Assembly: GCA_020437365.1 (NCBI GenBank)
Contig: JAGQWM010000014.1
Coordinates: 1-53,987 of the forward strand
Direction of reading: 5' to 3'
DNA from: Chitinophagaceae bacterium
GTDB taxonomy: Bacteria > Bacteroidota > Bacteroidia > Chitinophagales > Chitinophagaceae
DNA length: 53,987 bases
Shown here: positions 41,362 to 50,331 of the stretch, in pieces
Layout: each line of letters opens with the position of its first letter
Numbering within the stretch: position 1 is the stretch's first letter
Position numbers and translations under genes: made by a program
Notes under the pieces: generated by a model
The model's input: the letters and a program-made list of their open reading frames with translations, nothing else
Told to the model about the DNA's origin: nothing
Database searches by the model: none

Positions 41362-41850
41362 TTATTCTCCGGTGTAGCCTACGTCTTTCAATAAAGTATG
41401 TTGGTGACTGTCGGCTGCTGCTGTGGCCAGTTCATCGCAGCGGTTATTCCATGGATTTTCGGCATGGCCTTTTACCCATTTGAAATGAATAGTATGCGGA
41501 GCGGATAATTGGGCATATAATTTCCATAGGTCGGCATTTTTTTTCCCGCCTTTAAAATTTGTAGCCAGCCATTTTTGTAACCATCCTTCTTTGATGGCTT
41601 TTACAACATATTGGCTGTCGGAGTAAACTGTAATATGCAATCCTTTTTTTTTGAGGGCCTGCAATCCTGCAATGACTGCCATCAACTCCATGCGATTATT
41701 AGTAGTGTGTTGAAATCCTTGTGCCAATTCTTTCCGGTGTTTACCACTCATTAAAATCACACCATATCCACCGGGGCCGGGATTGCCTCTAGAAGAACCA
41801 TCAGTGTACATAGTGATTTCTGTTTTCATGACAGCATGTTTCATTTGCAT
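41362..41850 (-). CDS. rnhA: Ribonuclease HI
   Basis: 162 residues, cleaving the RNA strand of RNA-DNA hybrids. The catalytic carboxylates are in MYTDGSSRGNPGPGGYG, the Glu of NNRMELMAVI, the Asp of VYSDSQYV and the Asp of NNRCDELA, plus VKGHAENPWN, as in bacterial type 1 enzymes. The ATG at 41850 overlaps the stop of the acyl-CoA carboxylase gene by one base (TAATG), so the two are probably translationally coupled; an internal Met at 41829 is nearer the classical start. Confidence 0.95.
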   Translation of the reverse strand: MQMKHAVMKTEITMYTDGSSRGNPGPGGYGVILMSGKHRKELAQGFQHTTNNRMELMAVIAGLQALKKKGLHITVYSDSQYVVKAIKEGWLQKWLATNFKGGKKNADLWKLYAQLSAPHTIHFKWVKGHAENPWNNRCDELATAAADSHQHTLLKDVGYTGE

Positions 41851-43517
41851 TATACCTGGAAAACACCCGTTTTCAATTCTCTCATTTCAGGATTATGATT
41901 TGCCGCTGCAATGCCTTCGGCAATTACCTGGCGGGTGTCTGAAGGGTCTATAATTGCATCAACCCAGATCCGGGCAGCGGCATAATAAGGAGATGTTTGT
42001 TTGTCGTAACGGTTTTTGATTTTATCGAATAATTCTTTTTCTGCTTCCGGTGTAATTTCTTTGCCTTCTTTCTTCAGGGATGCCATTTCGATTTGTAACA
42101 ATACTTTGGCAGCAGCTTCGCCACCCATTACAGCAATTTTGGCCGAAGGCCAGGCATAAATAAACCGGGGATCATAAGCTTTGCCGCACATCGCATAGTT
42201 ACCGGCACCATAACTGTTACCAATGATAATGGTGATTTTTGGTACAACAGAATTGGCTACGGCATTTACCAATTTTGCACCGTCTTTGATAATACCACTA
42301 TGTTCACTACGACTGCCCACCATAAATCCGGTTACATCCTGCAGAAATACCAATGGGATTTTCTTTTGATTGCAATTTAAAATAAAACGAGCCGCTTTAT
42401 CTGCACTATCATTATAAATTACACCGCCGAGTTGCATTTCTCCACCACCCGGGCCCGATGCTGTTTTGGCCGTTTTCACTATCAAACGCTGATTGGCTAC
42501 GATACCGACTGCCCAACCTTCAATTCTCGCATAACCGCAAACGATAGTCTTGCCATAGTCTTGTTTGAATTCTTGAAATGAAGTTTTATTCTCGTCATCT
42601 TCAGATTTATCTACAATTCTTTCAATTAGTTCCACAACGTCGTATTGGCCACCATCTTGTGGAAATAATCCATACAATTCTTCCGGGTTTTTTAAAGGCG
42701 CCAATGGTTGGCTTCTGTCGAATCCGGCTGTAGGTGTATCGCCGAGCATACTCATCAGTTTTTTAATATGGTTCATACATTCCTGCTCGGTATCAAATTT
42801 ATAATCGGCAATACCACTGATGGAAGTGTGGGTACTAGCGCCACCTAAGGTTTCATGATCTACATTTTCGCCAATGGCAGCTTTTACAAGATAAGGACCG
42901 GCAAGATAAATGGAACCTTTTCCTTCTACCATCAATGTTTCATCGCTCATAATGGGTAAGTAAGCACCGCCGGCCACACAAGGGCCCATTACAGCGGCAA
43001 TTTGAGTAATGCCCATTGCACTCATCACTGCGTTGTTTCGAAAAATGCGGCCGAAATGTTCTTTATCAGGAAATATTTCATCTTGCATGGGAAGAAAAAC
43101 GCCGGCACTGTCAACGAGGTAAATAATGGGCAAATGATTTTCCATCGCCATTTCCTGAAGCCGTAAATTTTTCTTTCCGGTGATGGGAAACCAAGCGCCG
43201 GCTTTTACAGTTTGGTCATTGGCCATAATAATGCATTGCCTGCCATTTACATAACCAATACCTGCCACTGTACCACCGGCAGGGCAACCGCCTTGTGCTG
43301 CATACATTTCATATCCGGCAAAGGCGCCAATTTCTATAAAAGGTTTGTTTTTATCTATCAAATAATCAATTCGTTCTCTCGGTGTCAATTTCTCTTGTTG
43401 ATGTTGCTTCGCAATTGCTTTTGTACCACCGCCTTTATAAATGATGTCGAGTTTCTGCTGCATGTCACTAAGACTTTGCTTCATGACATCTTCGTTTTTA
43501 TTAAATGCTAAATCCAT
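41850..43517 (-). CDS. Acyl-CoA carboxylase carboxyltransferase (beta) subunit
   Basis: 555 residues, crotonase-fold carboxyltransferase of the methylcrotonyl-CoA / propionyl-CoA / geranyl-CoA group, transferring CO2 from biotin to an acyl-CoA. Features: LTPRERIDYLID at the N terminus, GGCPAGGTVAGIGYVNGR, IYLVDSAGVFLPMQDEIFP (a methylcrotonyl-type stretch), GPCVAGGAYLPIMSDE, and IGNSYGAGNYAMCGKAYDPRF in the C-terminal half. I favour a methylcrotonyl-CoA-type enzyme, but specificity is not certain. The biotin carboxylase/carrier subunit is not adjacent. Confidence 0.88.
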   Translation of the reverse strand: MDLAFNKNEDVMKQSLSDMQQKLDIIYKGGGTKAIAKQHQQEKLTPRERIDYLIDKNKPFIEIGAFAGYEMYAAQGGCPAGGTVAGIGYVNGRQCIIMANDQTVKAGAWFPITGKKNLRLQEMAMENHLPIIYLVDSAGVFLPMQDEIFPDKEHFGRIFRNNAVMSAMGITQIAAVMGPCVAGGAYLPIMSDETLMVEGKGSIYLAGPYLVKAAIGENVDHETLGGASTHTSISGIADYKFDTEQECMNHIKKLMSMLGDTPTAGFDRSQPLAPLKNPEELYGLFPQDGGQYDVVELIERIVDKSEDDENKTSFQEFKQDYGKTIVCGYARIEGWAVGIVANQRLIVKTAKTASGPGGGEMQLGGVIYNDSADKAARFILNCNQKKIPLVFLQDVTGFMVGSRSEHSGIIKDGAKLVNAVANSVVPKITIIIGNSYGAGNYAMCGKAYDPRFIYAWPSAKIAVMGGEAAAKVLLQIEMASLKKEGKEITPEAEKELFDKIKNRYDKQTSPYYAAARIWVDAIIDPSDTRQVIAEGIAAANHNPEMRELKTGVFQV

Positions 43518-43536
43518 AGTATCAATGCTTGTAAAG

Positions 43537-43564
43537 CAAAGATAAGAATTGACATGTTGACCAA
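43537..43564 (-). promoter_or_regulatory. Promoter of the carboxyltransferase gene
   Basis: TATCTTTG on the minus strand (43537-43544) with a TTG 17 nt upstream (43562-43564). The spacing is at the short end of the usual range. Confidence 0.5.
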
Positions 43565-43641
43565 CGTTACATTGAAATGTTTAGCATGTAGAATCCAACC
43601 TTCTACATAACTATTCTGCCAATTGTACATTTTTCTTCATG

Positions 43642-43660
43642 CAAGATTTTACGAATCTTG
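43642..43660. promoter_or_regulatory. Dyad upstream of a small exported protein gene
   Basis: CAAGATT-N5-AATCTTG (43642-43648 and 43654-43660), a perfect inverted repeat about 36 nt before the ATG at 43697, with no T-run. Probable operator for the downstream gene. Confidence 0.45.
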
Positions 43661-43696
43661 TAGTTTAAAGTATTATCACAACCAAAATTATAAACG

Positions 43697-44263
43697 ATGA
43701 AAACTTATTTATCTCTTTTATTGATGTTAATACCGTTTTGGGGCTTTACGCAATATGATTATGAACCTTCCGCCGAACATCCATTTGGATTGCCCAATCC
43801 CAAAGCGCCGGAGCAAATAAATGATTTTCAACCGATGATTGGAATTTGTGATTGTATGTCAACTACACGCAATAAAGATCAAACATGGAATGAATCGATT
43901 CCCATGACCTGGACTTTCAAATACATTATGAATGGCACGGCCGTGCAGGATGAAACTTTAAAATCTGACGGCCTTCATTCAGGAAGCCTGCGGCAATACA
44001 ATGCAGACAGTGCCAAATGGTATGTGCATTATTATGCTTCTGCCAGTGCGAATGCCAGCTTGCCGACTTGGTGGGGCGGAAAAAAAGGAGATAAGATCAT
44101 TTTATATAAAGATCAAACGGCGCCTAATGGTACGCCGGGATTTTATCGGTTGAGTTTTTATGATTTATCTGATAATGGTTTTAAATGGATTGGTGAATGG
44201 GTGAGTAAAGATGAAAGTTTTGTGTTTCCCACCTGGAAAATCGAATGCACGAAAAGAAAATAA
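43697..44263 (+). CDS. Exported lipocalin-like protein (DUF1579-type)
   Basis: 188 residues with a signal peptide (MKTYLSLLLMLIPFWGFTQ). The mature protein has a short Pro-rich start, then strands such as TWTFKYIMNGTAVQDETLK, WYVHYYASASANAS and FKWIGEWVSKDESFVFP that fit the barrel of DUF1579/nitrobindin-like proteins. No catalytic residues are clear. A strong dyad precedes it. Convergent with the CFI-box gene; a hairpin lies between the stops. Confidence 0.65.
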   Translation: MKTYLSLLLMLIPFWGFTQYDYEPSAEHPFGLPNPKAPEQINDFQPMIGICDCMSTTRNKDQTWNESIPMTWTFKYIMNGTAVQDETLKSDGLHSGSLRQYNADSAKWYVHYYASASANASLPTWWGGKKGDKIILYKDQTAPNGTPGFYRLSFYDLSDNGFKWIGEWVSKDESFVFPTWKIECTKRK

Positions 44264-44292
44264 AAAAATGTCCTGCCGGAAAAGCAGGACAT
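44261..44292 (-). terminator. Terminator of the CFI-box gene (possibly bidirectional)
   Basis: ATGTCCTGC (44268-44276), 7-nt loop, GCAGGACAT (44284-44292). On the minus strand it is followed by a long T-run; on the plus strand there is little T, so it mainly ends the minus-strand gene. Confidence 0.85.
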
Positions 44293-44300
44293 TCATAGCA

Positions 44301-45134
44301 TTAACAATAATTTTTTCGGAGCTGTAGGGCAAATCCACTATACCAATCCACTGCTTCCCCGTATTGTCCTTTTTTTATCATAGCCACTGCCGGTTGAATC
44401 ATTTTTCTAAAAAGATAATCATAGATTTCTTTCCTGTTTTCAAATTGATTGAGAGCCGATACGACAGATGGGCCCAATGTTTCATATTCTTGTAATAAAG
44501 TTTTTCCTTTTTCATTCTTACGCATGTAATTTTCACGGAGAAAACGTAATGTCGTCAGTTCATCGCAATCATCGGCCATATTTCTTTCGTGGACACAGGC
44601 TGTAGTAATAAAACAATAACTATCGCTACTGCTCGGACTCAGGTAATTTAATCTGGCCAGTGTATTTTCATCTTTATTGAGAATCCTTACGGATGAATTG
44701 CGTATTATTTTGAATGTTGGATTTTTTGGTAATTCTTTCGGCCATTCTATATCGCCATCAATTCTTTTGGCATTTTTGGTTTCTACTATCCAAACAGCAC
44801 TGTCATTTTTATCTTGCTCAACACTTTTTATTGTAAAATTATATTTAAAAGCCAATTCCAATGAATTAGCGTTGTTATCTTTTGATTGGTAATACTTGCA
44901 GGTAAGAACAATGATTTTATCACTTTCGGGTGCCTGGTCAAATCCGCTGAGGGCTGAATGATAAAGGTCTATTTCAAATTTACCGAGTGTAATATTCTTA
45001 TCCGGGTAATTGTATTTTGAATACACATAATAGTGGTCAAATGTTTTTTGATGTTTTTTCAATTTCGCCAGTGGCAATCCGGCCAGGGCAACAGACATGG
45101 CAGCCGATTTGCTTAAAAAATCTTTTCTGTTCAT
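44301..45134 (-). CDS. Exported protein with CFI-box Cys domain
   Basis: 277 residues. The N terminus (MNRKDFLSKSAAMSVALAG) looks like a Tat-type signal with one Arg replaced by Lys. A beta-rich middle (about 30-165) is followed by the CFI-box CFITTAC (174-180) with a nearby Cys190, then LTTLRFLRENYMRKNEKGK and a helical C terminus. The CFI box occurs in several Bacteroidota and other bacterial secreted proteins; its role is not established. No transmembrane anchor follows, unlike classic CFI-box-CTERM proteins. Function unknown. Confidence 0.65.
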   Translation of the reverse strand: MNRKDFLSKSAAMSVALAGLPLAKLKKHQKTFDHYYVYSKYNYPDKNITLGKFEIDLYHSALSGFDQAPESDKIIVLTCKYYQSKDNNANSLELAFKYNFTIKSVEQDKNDSAVWIVETKNAKRIDGDIEWPKELPKNPTFKIIRNSSVRILNKDENTLARLNYLSPSSSDSYCFITTACVHERNMADDCDELTTLRFLRENYMRKNEKGKTLLQEYETLGPSVVSALNQFENRKEIYDYLFRKMIQPAVAMIKKGQYGEAVDWYSGFALQLRKNYC

Positions 45135-45224
45135 AGTTTTAAATTTTTATTGAAGTTAGCAAGTTAAAGAAGTGAAAAGATACCCAAATGATGGTATTTT
45201 CAATTCCATGTTTGACAAAAGAAA

Positions 45225-45260
45225 TCATAAAAAAAGTCCCGCTTTTTGAGCAGGACTTTT
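45225..45260 (-). terminator. Terminator of the OmpA/TSP3 gene
   Basis: AAAAGTCC (45232-45239) and GGACTTTT (45253-45260), with additional pairing of GC in the loop, followed on the minus strand by a T-rich stretch. Confidence 0.82.
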
Positions 45261-45281
45261 AATTGATTTTTTAATCACAGA

Positions 45282-46667
45282 TTAATAGAACAATTTCATT
45301 TCTACACGACGGTTCTTTTGTTTACCAGCGGCAGTTTTATTAGAAGCAATGGGTTGGCTTTCACCAAATCCTTCACTGACTAATCTGCTTTCGTCGATGC
45401 CTTTGCTAACAAGGTATTTTTTAACGGAAGCTGCACGGCCATCACTCAATTTCAGATTGAATGCATCGGAGCCATCGCTATCGGTATGTCCATCTATTTT
45501 CAATTTAACACTCTTATTTTCATTCAGAATCTTAATGACATCATTCAATGCTGCATAAGAAGCTGAACGCAATTTTGTGCTGTTTGTGTTGAAGTAAATT
45601 TTCTTAGCAGCATATTCTACCCGCTTGGTTACTTCTTCTGTAATTTCAGGGCAACCTTGTTGAGAAGCTACACCTGCTACGTCAGGACATTTGTCTTTAT
45701 CGTCAGGAATACCATCTTTATCTCTGTCCGGAACTGGGCAGCCATCGTATTCAGGAACACCTGGTACAGTCGGGCATTTATCTTCTTCGTCATTGATGCC
45801 ATCTTTGTCTGTATCAGGAATAGGACAACCTTGGTATTTAGCAATTCCCGGAACGGTCGGGCATTTATCTTCTTCGTCATTGATGCCATCTTTATCAGTA
45901 TCCGGAATAGGGCAACCATTGTATTTGGCTACGCCCGGTACATCAGGGCATTTATCATCTTTATCCAAAATGCCGTCACCATCAGAATCTTTTGGTGGCG
46001 GTGGCGGAGGCGGCGGTGGAGGAGGAACTATTTTTTTCTTTTTCCAAAAATCAAATAACCTCACTTTAATACCGGCCAGGATATTTTGATTGTTCAATTT
46101 ATACGGCCTGGCTGAATTGGCAATATAGTTGACGGTCGTAAATCCATATACATAACGGCCAAAAGCGGATACCCTTGCGTTGGGCAAAATTTCTATACCT
46201 GCAGTAGCTCCTACACTATGGCCCTGGATATCGTCTCTTTTAAAATTGCCGTTATAATCTCTGACAGCTGTACGAAAATCCAATTGGATACCCACAGGGA
46301 ATGCCACATATTTACCGGCGTGTATTTTTAATAATAATGGAACGCCTACATAATTGATTTTACCATCAAAGTCTGTAGAAGAACCGGTTTGTGGGTTCAT
46401 TCTGTCACTGAAAAATACCAGTTGCGGCTCGAATGAAAACCTTTGACTAATGGGAACATTTACCCAAAATCCAAACAGTCCGTCGGACTTAAAATGATAC
46501 TCTACGCCGGCAGGTCCCGATCCTGTTCCTTTCGCATTGAATTGCGCTAAGTTGACCGCTCCGTTAAATCCGGCAGTAACATGTGGTTTGGACTTATCAA
46601 AATCTTGTGCGTTGATCGATGAGAAAAGAAACAACGCAGCAGAAAATAAAGAAAGCACTTTTTTCAT
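45282..46667 (-). CDS. OmpA-family outer-membrane protein with thrombospondin type 3 repeats
   Basis: 461 residues: signal peptide (cleavage near SSINA), an N-terminal outer-membrane beta-barrel (about 25-205, GFNGAVNLAQ ... LAGIKVRLFDF), a run of Pro (215-225), four calcium-binding TSP3 repeats (227-341, DxDxDGI-type), and an OmpA peptidoglycan-binding domain (355-461) with Asp396 and Arg411 in the positions that bind diaminopimelate. It ties the outer membrane to the wall. Own promoter and terminator. Confidence 0.93.
   Translation of the reverse strand: MKKVLSLFSAALFLFSSINAQDFDKSKPHVTAGFNGAVNLAQFNAKGTGSGPAGVEYHFKSDGLFGFWVNVPISQRFSFEPQLVFFSDRMNPQTGSSTDFDGKINYVGVPLLLKIHAGKYVAFPVGIQLDFRTAVRDYNGNFKRDDIQGHSVGATAGIEILPNARVSAFGRYVYGFTTVNYIANSARPYKLNNQNILAGIKVRLFDFWKKKKIVPPPPPPPPPPPKDSDGDGILDKDDKCPDVPGVAKYNGCPIPDTDKDGINDEEDKCPTVPGIAKYQGCPIPDTDKDGINDEEDKCPTVPGVPEYDGCPVPDRDKDGIPDDKDKCPDVAGVASQQGCPEITEEVTKRVEYAAKKIYFNTNSTKLRSASYAALNDVIKILNENKSVKLKIDGHTDSDGSDAFNLKLSDGRAASVKKYLVSKGIDESRLVSEGFGESQPIASNKTAAGKQKNRRVEMKLFY
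45645..45989 (-). repeat. Tandem 87-bp coding repeats (TSP3)
   Basis: Near-identical units with an 87-bp period: the shared GGGCATTTATC element recurs at 45771, 45858 and 45945. They encode successive calcium-binding thrombospondin type 3 repeats, so they are protein-coding tandem repeats, not CRISPR. The middle two units are most alike, which suggests a recent duplication. Confidence 0.85.
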
Positions 46668-47021
46668 GTTGATTTGTTTTGGTGTGTTAATGATAGAAAG
46701 TTAATTGTTTTTATAGATTTTAAAACATATTTTTTTCTGTGAGTCTTTGCAAATGTAAATGAGAAAAGCTTTTAAAGTCCTCAGAATCAGGTTTTTTTTC
46801 AAAAATGTGCAGAAAATCTGAATGATTCTATCCCCGGCTCTTTCATTTTGTTTTTGACCAACCCATCCAAGATGCATTTTCGGTAAAATCGTTGCATTCT
46901 CGGTTAGGCATACTGTTAGCCAATAGCCGTTTGAGAGGTTTGGTAAAATGATAATTCCACAGCATTTGATTCTGCAAAAAATCCATACCTTACTGCACTA
47001 TTTTTACAAGTTTTTAAAAAA
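46668..47021. other. 354-nt intergenic region between the OmpA-type and dipeptidase genes
   Basis: Divergent genes flank it. It contains an exact minus-strand -7 box TACATTTG (46750-46757) for the OmpA-type gene, which implies a leader of about 80 nt, and a direct repeat of TGCATTyTCGGT at 46873 and 46893 (20 nt apart). No exact plus-strand TAnnTTTG box is seen for the dipeptidase. No credible small gene was found. Confidence 0.5.
46750..46757 (-). promoter_or_regulatory. Candidate -7 promoter box for the OmpA-type gene
   Basis: TACATTTG on the minus strand, about 82 nt from the ATG at 46667. No clear -33 TTG. Confidence 0.45.
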
Positions 47022-48206
47022 ATGACCATGTTGCGACGTATCTTCCTGTTTTCTTTCACCATTCTACCATTTATGCTTTCAGCCCAATCGTATAAAAAAC
47101 TACATTTCAAATCGATGGTGGTAGATACACATAATGATATTTTGAGCAAAGCAGTTGAAAACGGAATTGTCATCGACGCTGACCTGACCGGGAAAACTCA
47201 TTCTGATCTGAACCGGTTTTTAAAAGGCGGTATTGATGTGCAGGTGTTTTCTGTTTGGTGCGATGGCGAAAGGAAAGAACCTTTTAATTGGGCCAACCGT
47301 GAAATGGATTCATTGGATGCTGTCATTCAAAGAAATCCCGATAAAATAGTAAAAACAGGTACTCCTGAAGAACTACGGCAAGCCGTAAAAAACCATAAAC
47401 TGGCTGCCATGTTCGGCGTGGAAGGTGGCCACATGATTGAAAATAACCTCGATAACTTGAATAAATTTTTCGATAGAGGCACTCGTTATATGACCTTGAC
47501 CTGGAATAATTCAACCGATTGGGCTACTTCGGCAGAAGACGAAACCCAACATGCCGCTAACTTGAAACATAAAGGGTTGACCGATTTTGGCCGACAGGTG
47601 ATTCAAAGAATGAATAAACTCGGTATGATGGTGGACCTGAGCCATGTCGGCGAACAGACTTTTTATGATGCCATTGCTGCGTCCACGAAACCCATCATCG
47701 TTTCACATAGTTGCGTATATAATATTTGCCCCGTGTCGAGAAATTTAAAAGATGCACAAATAAAAGCCGTTCAGCAAAATGGAGGCGTCATTGATTTGAA
47801 TTTTTTCTCCGGCTTTGTTGATAGTAATTATAATAAACACCAAGATGAGTTTTTACAAAGGCATAAAGCCGAAATGGATTCTTTACTGCAAATCAAACCG
47901 GATAAATATTATGCCTACGATATTCTTTTTTCTAAATATGCCGATGAAGTGGAAGCGATGCGTCCGCCACTGTCATTGCTGATAGATCATTTGGACTATA
48001 TAGTTAATTTGATAGGGGTTGATTATGTTGGCCTCGGCAGCGATTTTGACGGTATCAATTCTTCACCGAAAGAACTGAATGATGTTACTGATATGCCTTT
48101 AATAACCAAAGAATTGAAAAAAAGAGGCTATTCAAAAAAAGAGATAAAGAAAATTTTAGGTGGCAATTTTATGCGAGTATTTGAAGCCAATATGTCCGGG
48201 TTGTAA
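47022..48206 (+). CDS. Membrane dipeptidase (peptidase family M19)
   Basis: 394 residues, an exported zinc dipeptidase of the renal-dipeptidase type (signal peptide about residues 1-21). Metal ligands: His37 and Asp39 in VVDTHNDI, Glu134 in FGVEGGH, His208 in DLSHVG and His229 in IVSHS, with GLGSDFDGI near the C terminus. The family cleaves dipeptides, including D-amino-acid-containing ones. The start may be ATG 47022 or the second Met two codons on. Monocistronic. The substrate in this organism is unknown. Confidence 0.93.
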   Translation: MTMLRRIFLFSFTILPFMLSAQSYKKLHFKSMVVDTHNDILSKAVENGIVIDADLTGKTHSDLNRFLKGGIDVQVFSVWCDGERKEPFNWANREMDSLDAVIQRNPDKIVKTGTPEELRQAVKNHKLAAMFGVEGGHMIENNLDNLNKFFDRGTRYMTLTWNNSTDWATSAEDETQHAANLKHKGLTDFGRQVIQRMNKLGMMVDLSHVGEQTFYDAIAASTKPIIVSHSCVYNICPVSRNLKDAQIKAVQQNGGVIDLNFFSGFVDSNYNKHQDEFLQRHKAEMDSLLQIKPDKYYAYDILFSKYADEVEAMRPPLSLLIDHLDYIVNLIGVDYVGLGSDFDGINSSPKELNDVTDMPLITKELKKRGYSKKEIKKILGGNFMRVFEANMSGL

Positions 48207-48329
48207 ATTTTGTATTTGTAAAAAACCATTCCGATGGTAAAAGAAGGTTCAGTTCCCGAATAACTTGAATACTTATATATTTTAGTAACTTGCAATTTTT
48301 GTTTCGCTACCCATAAGTAGAATCAACCA

Positions 48330-50255
48330 ATGCCAAAAATTGCCCACCAGTTAGCTGCTATAATATTTGCAGATGTTGTCGGTTATACCGCCATGATGCA
48401 AAAAGACGAAAATGATGCGGTAGAAAAAATCACTCGTTTCCGACAATCCATCGAATCCATAACTGAAGAGTTGAATGGTAAGATCGTCCAATACTATGGT
48501 GATGGGGCTTTATTATTATTTCATAGCGCCACCGATGCGGTTGAGAGTGCCAAAGCACTTCAAATTGAAATTCACGAACCACCTATCATTCCCGTTCGTA
48601 TTGGTATTCACATGGGCGATGTTTTGCTACAAGATGAAAATGTATTCGGCGATGTGGTGAATATTGCTTCCCGCATTCAGGCACAGGCACCTCCGGGTGG
48701 TATTTTTATTTCAGCCATGGTGTACCAAAATATTGCCAATAAAAAAGGGTTGGAAGCCAATTTTGTAAAAGAAGAAAAATTGAAAAATGTCTCTGATCCG
48801 GTTGGTATTTATGAAGTGCTGACACATTTGCAACCGTTGGTAAAACCTGCGGCGATTACAAAAGCCGTTTCAAAAACGATAGAAGAAAATAGCATTGCTG
48901 TTTTGCCTTTCAATAATTTGAGCAGCCACCAGGAGCAGGAATATTTTAGCGATGGCCTAACGGAAGACATCATCACACAGCTTTCAAAGATTGGTTCATT
49001 AAAAGTTATTTCCCGCACTTCGGTGATGCAGTATAAAACACAACCCAAACCCGTAAAACAAATCGGAAAGGAATTAGGTGTCGCATATATTTTGGAAGGC
49101 AGTGTACAACGAAGTACCGATACTGTTCGCATTACCGCACAGTTGATCAATGCCACAACGGATGAGCATATCTGGGCTGATTCTTACGACCAGCCATTAA
49201 AAGATATTTTTTCCATTCAGCGGGAAGTGGCTTTGTCAATTGCTACTGTGTTGAATAAAAAATTGTCGAAGAAAGAAAGTAAAAACCTGGCGGCTACACC
49301 TACAGCCGATATGCAAGCCTATGATTTGTACCTGCGGGGCAAATTTTTATTGGACAAAAGAAATAAAACGGACTTGCTGATTGCCCGTGAACTTTTTCAA
49401 CAAGCCATCAAAAAAGATACAGCCTTTGTATTGGCTTATGCCGGCCTGGCTCATTCTTATTTGCTTTCATCTTTTCGGGGCTATGAAGATCCGGCGAAAA
49501 TGTTGCCGTTGGCTAAAAAGCAAATAGATAAAGCCATGGAAATTGATGGGAATGCAGGAGAAATATTTGCAGCATTGGGATATTGGCATCACCAGATGTT
49601 TCAGTGGAAAGCAGCAGAAAAAGCTTACCGGAAAGCCATTCAATTAAATGAAAGTCAATCCAACGTTTATCTCTGGTTAGCCATTTTATTAGAAGGAAAG
49701 GGTGAAAAAGAACAAGCAGCAGCAATGTATGAAAAAGGAATTGCCCTGAATCCTGAGTGGGATTACCTGATGCAAAACCATGTAATTTTTCTGGCGAATA
49801 CGGGTTACCGTGAGGAAGCCATTGCTTTGCAAAATAAACTCATTGATAAAGCCACACTGGACCTTGCTGTCAAAAAAGAAAGATATGCCAACCTTTCCAG
49901 GTTGTACTGGTCTTTCAATGAGAAAGAAGAAGCCATTCGCTATGCCAAAAAAGCCAAAGACAATGGGTTGATTCAATTTTTTTCCGAAGGAGATAATTCA
50001 ATATTAGAAAATGCAGAAAATGAAAAATTCAATGTATTGAAAAAATCGGGCGCCTATGTTTCTTCACTTTGGCAGGGCATCGCTTTTGCCAAAGCCGGTG
50101 CCAAAGACAAAGCATTACAATGTTTCTGGGAAGCCATTGATAAAAAAGAACCCGGTATCAGCTATTTACTCATCGGACAATATGAATATTTGAATCTTAA
50201 ATATTTGAATTTTATTAAATTAAGGAGAATGATTAAAACTTTGATTCAGTATTAA
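48330..50255 (+). CDS. Class III nucleotidyl cyclase with TolB-N/FlgO-like and TPR domains
   Basis: 641 residues. Cyclase domain about 1-165: metal Asp15 (FADVVGYT) and Asp58 (YYGDGALLLF), and the transition-state pair Asn111/Arg115 (VNIASR) are present, so catalysis looks possible. The two base-selecting positions are Gln54 and Asn104, not the Lys/Asp of adenylyl cyclases or Glu/Cys of guanylyl cyclases. A FlgO/TolB-N-like domain (about 185-310: IAVLPFNNLSS ... GVAYILEGSVQ) and TPR repeats (about 330-600) follow. No membrane helix. Product base unknown. Monocistronic. Confidence 0.85.
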   Translation: MPKIAHQLAAIIFADVVGYTAMMQKDENDAVEKITRFRQSIESITEELNGKIVQYYGDGALLLFHSATDAVESAKALQIEIHEPPIIPVRIGIHMGDVLLQDENVFGDVVNIASRIQAQAPPGGIFISAMVYQNIANKKGLEANFVKEEKLKNVSDPVGIYEVLTHLQPLVKPAAITKAVSKTIEENSIAVLPFNNLSSHQEQEYFSDGLTEDIITQLSKIGSLKVISRTSVMQYKTQPKPVKQIGKELGVAYILEGSVQRSTDTVRITAQLINATTDEHIWADSYDQPLKDIFSIQREVALSIATVLNKKLSKKESKNLAATPTADMQAYDLYLRGKFLLDKRNKTDLLIARELFQQAIKKDTAFVLAYAGLAHSYLLSSFRGYEDPAKMLPLAKKQIDKAMEIDGNAGEIFAALGYWHHQMFQWKAAEKAYRKAIQLNESQSNVYLWLAILLEGKGEKEQAAAMYEKGIALNPEWDYLMQNHVIFLANTGYREEAIALQNKLIDKATLDLAVKKERYANLSRLYWSFNEKEEAIRYAKKAKDNGLIQFFSEGDNSILENAENEKFNVLKKSGAYVSSLWQGIAFAKAGAKDKALQCFWEAIDKKEPGISYLLIGQYEYLNLKYLNFIKLRRMIKTLIQY

Positions 50256-50331
50256 AAATAATCCTGTTGCATGTCAATATCACTAACATATCCTTAATTT
50301 AGCCACATAAGATTATAAAAATTTGCTACAA

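Noticed and set aside
45645..45989. Regular repeats that might suggest CRISPR
   Set aside because: The period of 87 bp keeps the reading frame and encodes TSP3 repeats; there are no short identical repeats with unique spacers.
45691..46089. Plus-strand frames opposite the TSP3 repeats
   Set aside because: They arise from complementary reading of the 87-bp coding repeats and lack any promoter or protein-like features.
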